Part shown: positions 53,850 to 64,000 of the stretch, piece by piece
Layout: each line of letters opens with the position of its first letter
Numbering within the stretch: the stretch's first letter is position 1
NCBI GenBank assembly: GCA_021776785.1
Contig: JAJFFF010000033.1
Span: 124,001-188,000 of the forward strand
Reading direction: 5' to 3'
Length of the DNA stretch: 64,000 bases
Source: Planctomycetota bacterium
Lineage (GTDB): Bacteria; Planctomycetota; PLA2
The notes under the pieces: model-generated
What the model saw: only the letters and a program-made list of their open reading frames with translations
What the model was told of the DNA's origin: nothing
Database searches by the model: none
Position numbers and translations under genes: made by a program

Positions 53850-56114
53850 TCAACTCCCGGATTCGGAACCGAGCAGCTTTTCGACCGCAACGAGACGCTT
53901 CATGATCTCGTCGCTCGCCGTCCCCGTGCCGCGCGCCGATTTCGCAAACTCGCGGGCGCGCGCCTTGTCGGACGCCTTGAGCGCGAACTCAGCTGCCTCC
54001 GTGAAGTGTTTGGCGATCTCGCGCTTGTCCGTCGTTAACTTGGCCAGAACGAGCGAGTGCTCGACCGCTTCTTTGTGACGCCCACCCGTGACCGCGCGGT
54101 CGCGCAAGTTGTTGCGCAAGTCACGATGACTGGCGACGTCGAGCCCATCCGCCTCGGCGCGCACGGCCGCCTCAGCGAGCAGGCGAGTCACGGTCGCTTC
54201 GTCTTGCGTGGCGGCTTTCATGAGCGCCAACATGTAGCGCGCGTTGCCCGCCGGCAGCTTGGCGCTGTCCGCGGCGTAGACGATTTTCTCGGCGATTTGC
54301 TCGCGTTGTTTGTCGTCCTTGAGAGTGGCGAGGATCTTCAACGCCACTTCGAGATCTTCGCGCGCCACGGAGCCGCCGGTTACGGTCGTCAGCCGGTTGG
54401 CCAACTCGAACCGCGCTTTGCGTGCGCCCGCGCGCACGGCTGCAGGCGCGTCCGCCGCACTCTCAATGGCGAGAAGCGTGACGTTCATTTCGCGGCCGCT
54501 CAGTTCGCCCAAGGCTTCGAGCAATTTGACGCGCAGGGCTTCGGGCTGATCCGACGCCAACACGAGTTGTTGAATGTGTGCGCGCAGACGCGGCGCGACT
54601 TTGGCGTCGCGTTGCATCCAGCGCAACAATCCCTCGGTCGCCGCCAGCAAGCGAACCGACGTGTCCGGGTGATCTTTCGACACCTTGATCAACGCCTCGA
54701 GCGAAGCGTCGCCGCCACTCTTGGTCACAAGGATCACGCAGTAGCGCAAATCCTGGGCGGTCAACTTGGGTGCGTTCTTCGGATCAACCAACCAGCCGCG
54801 CACAGGCAAGCGCTCCAAGGCGGCGCCGCTGAAGCTGCGCGTGCGCGCGAGGGTGAACAGCAGCTTGGAGCGAACCCGCGGATCCGGCGCGCCGGTCGCG
54901 AGCATGTCGGCCAAAGAGCGGCCAATAAAGTCGCTGCTCTTCTCCGACGTCGCCGCCAACCCACCCAGCTTTTGGATGGCGGCCTCGCGGACCTCGGAAT
55001 CGCCGAATTCGCGGGCAAACTCAACAAGCGCGGCGGTCGCGGTATCGCCCACGTCCCCCAAAAGCGTGACACAGGCGCGCCCGGCGTCCTTTAGGACAGT
55101 TCCGGCGGTCGCCAGCGGCAAGATCGCGTCCACAAACGTCTTGGCGTTGGCAACCTGACGCAGCGGCGCCTTGTCGTCTCCGCGCCAAAGCTCTCCGAGG
55201 GCGCTCGCCAACGACGCGAGCACGGCCGGATCCTTTTGCGCGCGGTCGCGCTGGTCGACAAAAATTTCGAACATGCGCTTCGCGAAAGCGTCGGGCGTGA
55301 GCTTGCCCCATTGCTTGTCGGCGGCCAGTTGTTGCAGCCGCGCCGCAGCGATGCGCGTGCCCTCGCGGTCGTTCCCGTTCGAAAATACAGCGAGTGCTGT
55401 TTCCGCATCCGCTTGCTCCAACGCAAGCTTGCGGTAACGGTTCATCTTCGCGAGTTCTTTTGTCAACCGGCGCGTCAATTCGCGCAGCAGATCGGTGTAG
55501 GTGGCATACGGACGGCTTGCGAGATAGCGCACAGCTTCCGGCGCGGTCTCGGCGCCGATCACGGCCATCACGGCTTCGCGACATGCGTCCGACGCGGCGG
55601 CGTCTTTCTCCTTGGACCACGCTTTCACGAGCGCTTCCAACGCGGGCCGCCACGAAATCACAGCGAGCGCGCGCACCGCGGCGATTCGCATCTCCGCGTT
55701 GCCGCTCGACGCGGCGTCGACGCCGAGCGCCAAGTCGGAGAGTCCGTTGACCAGCGCTTCGCGCGACCCGGCCATCTCACCGGCTCCGGCGATGCGGCGG
55801 CTGATACGCACGCGATGCGCATCATGCAAAAGCAAACGCGTCAGCGGAACGATGTGCGGCAGATGTTTGTTCGCTGCAATCAACGCTTCGGCAATCGCGT
55901 GCGTCACCTCACCGGTTTGCGTCGACACCAAGCCGCGCTTCACGAGCTCGGCGGCGCCGCCGTCCGTGGCCACAATGTCCCGAATCAGTTCCAAACGTTG
56001 CTTGGGTGCTGTGTCGGCTCGCAGCGCCTGATCGATTTGCTGCGTCACGCCCTGCGCATGGAGGCGCGTGCCCGTGAGGGCGAGAGCGAGGAGGCAGAAC
56101 AGGGTCGTACGCAT
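53850..56114 (-). CDS. Large secreted HEAT-like repeat protein
   Basis: A 754-residue protein with a signal peptide (TLFCLLALALTGTRLHA). Helical HEAT-type repeats run through most of it, for example SGNAEMRIAAVRALAVISWRPALEALV, DSEVREAAIQKLGGLAAT and PAAVRAGARKARFELANRL. Near the C-terminus KHFTEAAEFALKASDKARAREFAK is more TPR-like. It is probably a periplasmic scaffold. It lies between tRNA-Met and the biosynthetic operon on the same strand, 62 bp after aroK, so it may be transcribed with it. Confidence 0.7.
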   Translation of the reverse strand: MRTTLFCLLALALTGTRLHAQGVTQQIDQALRADTAPKQRLELIRDIVATDGGAAELVKRGLVSTQTGEVTHAIAEALIAANKHLPHIVPLTRLLLHDAHRVRISRRIAGAGEMAGSREALVNGLSDLALGVDAASSGNAEMRIAAVRALAVISWRPALEALVKAWSKEKDAAASDACREAVMAVIGAETAPEAVRYLASRPYATYTDLLRELTRRLTKELAKMNRYRKLALEQADAETALAVFSNGNDREGTRIAAARLQQLAADKQWGKLTPDAFAKRMFEIFVDQRDRAQKDPAVLASLASALGELWRGDDKAPLRQVANAKTFVDAILPLATAGTVLKDAGRACVTLLGDVGDTATAALVEFAREFGDSEVREAAIQKLGGLAATSEKSSDFIGRSLADMLATGAPDPRVRSKLLFTLARTRSFSGAALERLPVRGWLVDPKNAPKLTAQDLRYCVILVTKSGGDASLEALIKVSKDHPDTSVRLLAATEGLLRWMQRDAKVAPRLRAHIQQLVLASDQPEALRVKLLEALGELSGREMNVTLLAIESAADAPAAVRAGARKARFELANRLTTVTGGSVAREDLEVALKILATLKDDKQREQIAEKIVYAADSAKLPAGNARYMLALMKAATQDEATVTRLLAEAAVRAEADGLDVASHRDLRNNLRDRAVTGGRHKEAVEHSLVLAKLTTDKREIAKHFTEAAEFALKASDKARAREFAKSARGTGTASDEIMKRLVAVEKLLGSESGS

Positions 56115-56176
56115 GAAACCAAGAAGCGAGTCGGTCGGGGCGCTTGCGTGGCAAAACCGACTCGCGTTCCGACATT

Positions 56177-56707
56177 CTAATCGGCGTTTGGCCCCGTCCG
56201 CTTGTGATCTGGCCGCAAAAGTTTTTGAATTCTCAATGCGATTTCAGCCGGTGTGTGTTTAGACGTTTCAACATGGAACTCGCTGAAGCGTTCGTAGAGT
56301 CCCGCACGCGCCGCGACGACCGTCGCCATCTCGTCGGCCGCCGGCTGATCGGTCAGGGGCGGACGCTCGGTCGCGTCGCGCCGGACGCGGTCGGCCAGCA
56401 CCGCTGGCGGGGCGTCGAGCCAGATCACGCGCCACGCTGCCGCCGCAACGCCAAACGGGGCCCACTCCACCGCGCCGCCACCGGTCGCAACAACGCCGTC
56501 CCCGTGTTGCAGCAGCCGCTCCAATGTCATCGCCTCGGCCCGTCGAAACCGCTTAGCGGCCATCAAATCAGGGATCGAGGCGCCCCATTCGCGCTCCACT
56601 TCGAGATCCGCATCTCGAAAAGACACCTCTAAAAGTCTGGCGAGCGCTCGCCCCACCGACGACTTCCCGGCGCCGCGCGGACCGATCAGGAGCACACGCA
56701 CGCTCAC
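56177..56707 (-). CDS. aroK: Shikimate kinase
   Basis: A 176-residue kinase of the shikimate pathway. It has the P-loop GPRGAGKSSVGR, then DADLEVEREWGASIPDL for substrate binding, VVATGGGAVEW and the lid Arg-rich RVRRDATERPPLTD. The GTG at 56707 overlaps the aroDE stop as GTGA, so I place the start there and not further upstream within aroDE. Length matches the family. It completes two consecutive steps with the fused enzyme upstream. Confidence 0.93.
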   Translation of the reverse strand: MSVRVLLIGPRGAGKSSVGRALARLLEVSFRDADLEVEREWGASIPDLMAAKRFRRAEAMTLERLLQHGDGVVATGGGAVEWAPFGVAAAAWRVIWLDAPPAVLADRVRRDATERPPLTDQPAADEMATVVAARAGLYERFSEFHVETSKHTPAEIALRIQKLLRPDHKRTGPNAD

Positions 56708-57942
56708 GACAAGACCTGTGCGAAATGTCGCATCTGGTAAGCGGCTTGACTGCGCAGGAACGCGAGGCCCGCGTCTTGGCCGGCTCCGGGACCGTGTCCG
56801 TAACGCAGATCGAGCACAAAATTCGCCGCGGGCGGGTCGAGCGGCGACGTGTTGATCACGACCGGAGCGCGCTCGCGCGTGCGCACCGCGCGCGCCCCAA
56901 GAGCCACCAACCGCTGCGCGTGTTCCGGCGTGCGGTTCCACACCAAAATGTCGTCGTATTGAAGTTCGCGCAGCGCGACGACCGCCGTTCGCGCCGCCCC
57001 CCCGGCACCCAAGACCAGCGCGCGCCGGTGGTGACGCGGCAGCAGCTCCAGATAGGCGTCATAGTCCGTGTTGAACGCCCTCCCATCGGCCAGCAAGGTG
57101 TTGGCCGCCCCGCACGCCAGCACTTCGGGACTGGGGGACTCTGCGCAGGCGGCGGCCTGTTCTTTGAGGGGTGCGGTCACGGAAAGCCCGCGCCCGCCGT
57201 AGGTCAAGAAAGCTTCCCAAAACGGCGCGAGTTCACGGACACGAAATCGAACGTAGACCGCGTCGCTTTCGTCGCGGGCGAACGCGGCGTTGTGCAGGGC
57301 CGGGCTCTGCGAGTGCGCGATCGGGTCTCCGGCGACGCCAAAGAGGGCGGGCCAGAGACTCAACCGTTCGACGCCGTACCCGTCAAACATCTCCGCAGGA
57401 GTGGGCTGACCCGGCGCGACCGGCGTGGACGCGACGTAGGTCCAGGGCGCAAGCGGCCGCGTGAAGTGACCAAACTCCCCCATCGCCAAGCCCGGTGTCG
57501 GAAGCGCGCGCAACAAGAACGCCGCAGCCTCGCTCGGCGGCGTGGCCACGACCTTCACGATGTCGCCTCCGGTCGCCAAGCAACGTTCAAAGCAACGGTC
57601 GACATCGGGCCAACCACGGTCGTGGTGGCTGACAACGCGCCCCCTTCGCCCTCGCAACGCGCGCCACGCAGGATCGTCGGCGACGTCGACTTCGATGTCG
57701 AGCCAGTCGGCAAACGGCGCGGCGGAGGCGAGCAGCGCCAGCCGCTCCGGTTCCGTCCCCGCGAACGCGCCGCCGTCGCGCACGCGCCGCACGGTAGCCA
57801 CCACCGGCTTACCGTCGCGCGGGGACGAAGCGTTCAAAAACCCGCGGTCGAGGTCAAGCCGCCATTCGACCGCATGTACCCGGGGGTCCGGGGTCTCGTC
57901 GGCGGAGAGAAGCGTCTGTATGACGCTACGGACGGTCGCCAT
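56704..57942 (-). CDS. aroDE: Bifunctional 3-dehydroquinate dehydratase / shikimate dehydrogenase
   Basis: A 412-residue fusion. The first half is a type I dehydroquinase, with the EWRLD start strand, catalytic His in VVSHHD and the Schiff-base Lys in DIVKVVATP. The second half is shikimate dehydrogenase, with GVAGDPIAHSQSPALHNAAF, the catalytic Lys in VTAPLKEQA, NTDYDAY and the NADP fold VLGAGGAAR. It makes shikimate from 3-dehydroquinate. The last 17 bp of spoVG overlap its start. The reactions precede the kinase gene that follows. Confidence 0.93.
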   Translation of the reverse strand: MATVRSVIQTLLSADETPDPRVHAVEWRLDLDRGFLNASSPRDGKPVVATVRRVRDGGAFAGTEPERLALLASAAPFADWLDIEVDVADDPAWRALRGRRGRVVSHHDRGWPDVDRCFERCLATGGDIVKVVATPPSEAAAFLLRALPTPGLAMGEFGHFTRPLAPWTYVASTPVAPGQPTPAEMFDGYGVERLSLWPALFGVAGDPIAHSQSPALHNAAFARDESDAVYVRFRVRELAPFWEAFLTYGGRGLSVTAPLKEQAAACAESPSPEVLACGAANTLLADGRAFNTDYDAYLELLPRHHRRALVLGAGGAARTAVVALRELQYDDILVWNRTPEHAQRLVALGARAVRTRERAPVVINTSPLDPPAANFVLDLRYGHGPGAGQDAGLAFLRSQAAYQMRHFAQVLS

Positions 57943-58378
57943 CTTGGGGCGGGTCGTCGTAGTCGAGATCAGGGAAGGTATGCGGCTGGTACCCCGGCTG
58001 CTTGGAGCGTTCCTGCTCGTCGTGGTACCCCGCCAAGATCTGCCGTTCCATCTTGCGGCGCATTTCGGCGTTGATGGGATGGGCGATGTCGGCGTGGAAA
58101 CGCAGACGGTTGTCTTCGGTCACGGGGCGCGGTTTGAGATGGCTCCCGCAGTCGTTACAAAAACGGGCCCGCAGGTTGTTCTTGGAACCGCACCGCGTGC
58201 AACGCCCCGTCAACTTGCGGCTCGGCATCGCGATGAAGAAGCCGTTTTGCCCCTCGATGATCTTGAGGTCGCGCACGACAAATGCGTTTTCGAACGTCAC
58301 CGTGCAAAATGCACGCAAACGGTCTTCAAACGATTGCCGTTGCGGCAAAAGTTTGATGCGAATCTCGGTGATGTCCAC
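57926..58378 (-). CDS. spoVG: SpoVG-family protein with an inserted zinc ribbon
   Basis: A 150-residue protein. The SpoVG core is clear: ITEIRIKLLP, LRAFCTVTFENAFVVRDLKIIEGQNGFFIAMPSRK and, after an insertion, FHADIAHPINAEMRRKMERQIL. Between them is a zinc ribbon with CTRCGSKNNLRARFCNDCG. SpoVG proteins bind nucleic acid and act as regulators in other phyla. The C-terminal tail is polar. The GTG at 58378 overlaps the ispE stop by one base. Confidence 0.88.
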   Translation of the reverse strand: MDITEIRIKLLPQRQSFEDRLRAFCTVTFENAFVVRDLKIIEGQNGFFIAMPSRKLTGRCTRCGSKNNLRARFCNDCGSHLKPRPVTEDNRLRFHADIAHPINAEMRRKMERQILAGYHDEQERSKQPGYQPHTFPDLDYDDPPQDGDRP

Positions 58379-59202
58379 TAGCTCGTCCCTACCTCAAGGC
58401 AGGTAGCGCGAAGCTCGGCCGTCCCTTCAAACTGCGCGCTATACCGTACCCACGGCCCGACCTCGCAAAAATACGCCGCCCCCGACCCGGTCATACAAAA
58501 CCGCGTCCCGAACGCCGCTTCCGCGGCTTCGCGCAGGGTCCGCAGGCGCGGTTCCATCCGCTCCGCTGGCTCCTGGAGAGCATTTGTGTACGGAGCAGGG
58601 TTTGGGCCCACTTCCGCGAGATAACGCCGAGTAAAAACGGTAGCGGTTTCGGGGTTTGCGGTCAACCCCGGACCCAGCGCGCCATAAACCGCTGCCGTCG
58701 AGAGAGATAAGGCGGGTAAGAGCAGCAAGAACCGACGCCTGGGCGCCCCCAAGACCGGATCCACCCGATCTCCGATGCCGCGACAGCGCGCCGTCCCGCC
58801 ACGTAAAAAATACGGCACGTCCGCCCCGAGCGATCGGGCGACATCGTGCAACCGCTCCTCGCTCACGTCGAGAGCATAGAGCTGGATCAGACCCCGCAGC
58901 ACGGCCGCGGCGTTGCTCGAACCACCCCCCAGCCCCGCTCCGGTCGGGATGACTTTGTCCAAATGAATGCCGGCGGTCACCCCCAGGGCGGCAGCCGCAC
59001 GCCACGCCAGGTTGGTGGCGTCTTGCGGCACGGGAACGCCGGAGACCGTCAGCGTGGTCTTGGACGCCCGCGTCAACGTGACCGTGTCCGCCAGATCGAT
59101 CGCGGTGAACACGGAGTCGATCTCGTGGTAGCCGTCGGACCGACGGCTCAACACGTCGAGATAGAGGTTGAGCTTGGCCAGGGACTGCAGGACCAGGGTC
59201 AC
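58378..59202 (-). CDS. ispE: 4-diphosphocytidyl-2-C-methyl-D-erythritol kinase
   Basis: A 274-residue GHMP kinase of the non-mevalonate isoprenoid pathway. The family marks are LAKLNLYLDVLSRRSDGYHEIDSV at the start, the ATP loop PTGAGLGGGSSNAAAVL, and GADVPYFLRGGTARCRGIGD. The C-terminal CMTGSGAAYFCEV is also typical. GTG 59202 overlaps the panC stop as GTGA, and the longer upstream frame is within panC. Its product feeds the IspF step. Confidence 0.94.
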   Translation of the reverse strand: MTLVLQSLAKLNLYLDVLSRRSDGYHEIDSVFTAIDLADTVTLTRASKTTLTVSGVPVPQDATNLAWRAAAALGVTAGIHLDKVIPTGAGLGGGSSNAAAVLRGLIQLYALDVSEERLHDVARSLGADVPYFLRGGTARCRGIGDRVDPVLGAPRRRFLLLLPALSLSTAAVYGALGPGLTANPETATVFTRRYLAEVGPNPAPYTNALQEPAERMEPRLRTLREAAEAAFGTRFCMTGSGAAYFCEVGPWVRYSAQFEGTAELRATCLEVGTS

Positions 59203-60023
59203 GGCTGCGCGTCCAACTCGATGTTGTCGATCAAGCGCGTGGCGCCCACGCGGACCGCGGTGACGAGCAAGGCCGGTCCGTGCGGTTGCGGCGGTTGAAA
59301 CGTCAGCGGATCCACCGCGGCCAGGTACTCGTAGTCCAGACCCGCGGTGCGCGCCACATCGATTAAGCGATCGAAATCGCGTTCGCCGTCTTGCCACGCC
59401 GTGGCCGCGCGCCGCAAGCCCGCGGCGATGCCGAGCGCGCGCTCTCGTTCTTTCGCGCTCAGCCGCACGTTGCGACTCGAAAGGGCTAGACCATCGGGGT
59501 CGCGCACGGTCGCGACGGGCACAATCGCCACGTCTAAATCGAGATCGAGGACGAGGCGCCGGATCAACGCCAGTTGCTGCGCGTCTTTTTTGCCAAAGTA
59601 CGCGCGGTCCGGTTCGACGATTCCAAACAACTTCGCCACCACGGTCGCGACTCCGTCGAAGTGTCCCGCGCGATGCGCGCCCTCGTATCCCAGGGTTGGC
59701 CCGGCGACCGCCACAGTGGTCGCGAATCCGTCTGGATAGAGCTCCGCGGCGGTGGGCGCAAAAAGCAAATCGCATCCGAGCGACTCAAGCAGGACAACGT
59801 CTTGCTCCCACGTCCGCGGGTAACGCTCCAAGTCATGAGCCTGGTCAAACTGCAGCGGGTTGACGAAGACGCTCGACGCCACGCTCGCGCACTCCGCGCG
59901 ACACGTTGCGACGAGGCTCGCGTGGCCGGCATGCAGGGCCCCCATCGTCGGCACGAATCCGACGGGCCGCGGCGCGCCGGCCCGCTGCAAACGAAACTCA
60001 GCGATCGTCTTGCAGATCTTCAA
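59199..60023 (-). CDS. panC: Pantothenate synthetase
   Basis: A 274-residue ligase joining pantoate and beta-alanine. HIGH-type motifs are visible: GFVPTMGALHAGHASLV, VFVNPLQFDQAHDLERYPRTWEQD, FGKKDAQQLALIRRLV, and a C-terminal LSSRNVRLSAKERERAL. The ATG at 60023 lies inside the end of folK, overlapping it by 26 bp. Length is usual. Confidence 0.95.
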   Translation of the reverse strand: MKICKTIAEFRLQRAGAPRPVGFVPTMGALHAGHASLVATCRAECASVASSVFVNPLQFDQAHDLERYPRTWEQDVVLLESLGCDLLFAPTAAELYPDGFATTVAVAGPTLGYEGAHRAGHFDGVATVVAKLFGIVEPDRAYFGKKDAQQLALIRRLVLDLDLDVAIVPVATVRDPDGLALSSRNVRLSAKERERALGIAAGLRRAATAWQDGERDFDRLIDVARTAGLDYEYLAAVDPLTFQPPQPHGPALLVTAVRVGATRLIDNIELDAQP

Positions 60024-60456
60024 GGAGCTCTCCTACGCTCTTGTCGAAGCCCGGCACACGCCAGTCCGGTGCGATCTCGGCGAGAGGACCGAGCACGAAA
60101 CGGCGCTCGGCCATCCGCGGATGAGGAACCGTGAGTTCAGGCCGCTGCACGGATTCGTGTTCGAACAACAACACGTCCAGATCGAGCGTACGCGGGCCGT
60201 TCTTGACGATGCGCGCCCGTCCCGCTTCCGCCTCGATCGCCGCCATGCGAGCGTGGAGTTCGGCCGGCGAGAGATCGGTCTCGAGGATCGCGGCGGCGTT
60301 CAGGTAGCGACCTTGCGCCGGCCCGCCACAGGGGTCGGTTTCAATGATGGCGGAGACAGCCAGTAGCTGCCCGCACTCCCGGAGTCGGTGCAGCGCGCGT
60401 TCTAAGTGCGCGCGTCGATTCCCGAGATTGCTGCCGAGCCCGATGGCGGCCTTCAT
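59998..60456 (-). CDS. folK: 2-amino-4-hydroxy-6-hydroxymethyldihydropteridine pyrophosphokinase
   Basis: A 152-residue enzyme of folate synthesis. It shows AIGLGSNLGNRRAHLERAL, the loop YLNAAAIL, and the catalytic GPRTLDLDVLLF and VPHPRMAERRFVLGPLAEI. The start is ATG 60456, which overlaps the pssA stop as ATGA. Length is close to the family average. Confidence 0.94.
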   Translation of the reverse strand: MKAAIGLGSNLGNRRAHLERALHRLRECGQLLAVSAIIETDPCGGPAQGRYLNAAAILETDLSPAELHARMAAIEAEAGRARIVKNGPRTLDLDVLLFEHESVQRPELTVPHPRMAERRFVLGPLAEIAPDWRVPGFDKSVGELLEDLQDDR

Positions 60457-61231
60457 ACGTGGTCGGGTATCTCCACCGACTCCTTGTCGACGGTGGCCTT
60501 CAGGAACGGCGCGCTGACCGGACCGGATAGCGCGTAGACGCAAAAGCTGACGGCGAGAGCCTCTTCGGGATAGCGCGTCACGATGGCCAGCGCCAACACG
60601 ACCAAGAAGATGTAACGAAAGTCGCGCCGCCCCTGCAGGAAGCGGCTGCCGAAGTGCACGTAGCGCACCTGACTGATCATCAAGAACCCAAGCAGGAAGC
60701 TAAGCGGCGGCAACGCCAAAATGACGTACGAATAAAACGAACTCTCGTCCGTCATGCCGGGCTCGGTCGCTAAGAACGCGAGGCTTGCAATCACGCCCGC
60801 TGCACCCGGCGTTGGGATGCCGGAAAACGCGTTGATGTCTTTGCCGTCCTCGTCGGAACCTTCGCCCGACGAATACTCCGCGTTGTAGCGCGCCAACCGC
60901 AGCAACGCGCACATGCAGAACACAGCGGTCAAGAGTGTGAGCAACTTGGGCGCGTAGATGTTTCCGGCGTGCGATTCGACGAGTCCCTTGACGAGAAACG
61001 CTGGCGCGGCGCCGAAGCTGATGGCGTCGCTCAGCGAGTCCAGTTGCGCGCCGAAGCGGCTCGTGGTTCCCGCAAGCCGCGCGACCTTGCCGTCCAAAAC
61101 GTCAAACACCATCGCCAACATGATGAGGAACGCAGCCGGATAGTAGAGCCCATCGTTGACCTTGTAGATGGCCAAGACGCCGCAGTAACCGTTTGCGATG
61201 GTTACGAGCGTGGGTAAGACGCCAACATGTT

Positions 61232-61235
<4 letters not shown>
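60453..61235 (-). CDS. pssA: CDP-diacylglycerol-serine O-phosphatidyltransferase
   Basis: A 260-residue membrane enzyme making phosphatidylserine. The CDP-alcohol phosphotransferase motif DG..AR........G...D...D is complete in DVLDGKVARLAGTTSRFGAQLDSLSD. Several hydrophobic spans follow, and the sequence before the motif reads TLVTIANGYCGVLAI as in type II enzymes. It is coupled to psd upstream by an ATGA overlap, and both enzymes act in succession to make phosphatidylethanolamine. Confidence 0.95.
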
Positions 61236-63566
<2,331 letters not shown>

Positions 63567-63601
63567 CCGCCCCGCCGGGACCGGCACCGTACAATGCCGC
63601 C

Positions 63602-64000
63602 GTGCTCCTGCGGCCTCGTCTCGCCTTTGTTCTCATTTCTTGCGCCCTCGCCGCAACCGGCTCGACGCTAGTCGCGCAGGACGTGGCGCGACCGCGCTAC
63701 AACAATTCGTTTGTCCATCAGGACGAGAACGCCAAAAAACTCAAGAACGAAGCAACGCAGGCGGCCAAGGCCGAGCAATACGCGCGCGCCGCACAACTCC
63801 TCGACCGGATGTTGGATCTCGCGCCCGTGGGGGTGCTTCCGCTGCGCGGCAGCGAACTTTACGTCTCCCCGCGGCGCTGGGCCATGATTCACCTGCTCGA
63901 CCAGAGCGGCCTGTTTCCGCGCGACGTGTTGGCGGAGTGGCGCAAGATCCGCGGGAAGCAAGCGGATCTCGAACTGATGGCGGCGATGACGGCGGGCGAA
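63602..64000 (+). CDS. Secreted protein, N-terminal part, truncated by the window end
   Basis: The frame opens at GTG 63602 and is still open at the right edge (133 codons). A signal peptide is visible (AFVLISCALAATGSTLVA). The next residues are charged and helical (DENAKKLKNEATQAAKAEQYARAAQLLDRML), resembling a TPR-like start, then LYVSPRRWAMIHLLDQ. This layout resembles planctomycete exported proteins that combine an N-terminal helical part with a PQQ-type propeller, but that part is outside the window. Confidence 0.6.
   Translation, partial: MLLRPRLAFVLISCALAATGSTLVAQDVARPRYNNSFVHQDENAKKLKNEATQAAKAEQYARAAQLLDRMLDLAPVGVLPLRGSELYVSPRRWAMIHLLDQSGLFPRDVLAEWRKIRGKQADLELMAAMTAGE

Overview
This 64 kb window is GC-rich, almost fully coding bacterial chromosome. 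Its gene content points to the Planctomycetota, possibly a poorly sampled lineage. The evidence is a short RpoK/Rpb6-like omega subunit, a SpoVG with an inserted zinc ribbon, several secreted HEAT-repeat proteins, a VIT/von Willebrand A protein, a Ser/Thr kinase with an N-terminal helical module, secreted matrixin-type protease genes and long RpoD and DnaG proteins. No ribosomal RNA, CRISPR array, complete insertion sequence or prophage was seen.

Layout. 1-4.6 kb: end of a cyclophilin, then a minus-strand run of two orphan oligopeptide-transporter ATPases, murJ and rpoZ. 4.7-9.9 kb: an MBL-fold hydrolase and a selB-selA-selD selenocysteine operon. selD itself carries an in-frame UGA at codon 14, followed by a good bacterial SECIS hairpin. 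9.9-16.2 kb: a 780 bp gene-free stretch, efp with an unusual tip loop, a degenerate esterase-like secreted protein, a HEAT protein and glpX. 16.2-27 kb is the accessory part: a catalytically dead double HtrA-like protein beside an intact HtrA, tRNA-Glu and tRNA-Gln in convergent orientation, a four-copy 103 bp tandem repeat, rnpB, an isolated TerD-like protein, a transketolase-like enzyme, and at least ten copies of a short hairpin element whose stems vary by compensatory changes.

27-36.6 kb: a minus-strand group including ksgA-dnaG-rpoD, with a matrixin protease and its small partner upstream. The rpoD stop codon is followed by a 70-codon open frame that ends just before the terminator. 36.7-41.5 kb: an overlapping four-gene envelope operon (TPR protein, two cysteine-cluster proteins, VIT-vWA protein). 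41.5-53.8 kb: a Ser/Thr kinase, a small MITE-like element, a pentapeptide-repeat protein, recJ, a PilZ protein, a CAP-domain protein, a lysyl-tRNA synthetase fused to an HD domain, and tRNA-Met. 53.8-61.9 kb: a secreted HEAT-like protein and a tightly overlapping biosynthetic operon, psd-pssA-folK-panC-ispE-spoVG-aroDE-aroK. 62-64 kb: eno, an FtsB/DivIC-like protein and the start of another secreted protein.

Functional links that the sequence supports are the selenocysteine pathway (SelA, SelB and SelD, with SelD a selenoprotein), the macromolecular-synthesis operon, and a lipid/isoprenoid/cofactor/shikimate operon joined by 1-26 bp overlaps. The least explained features are the covarying hairpin family near the ends of stable RNA genes and the open frame after rpoD.
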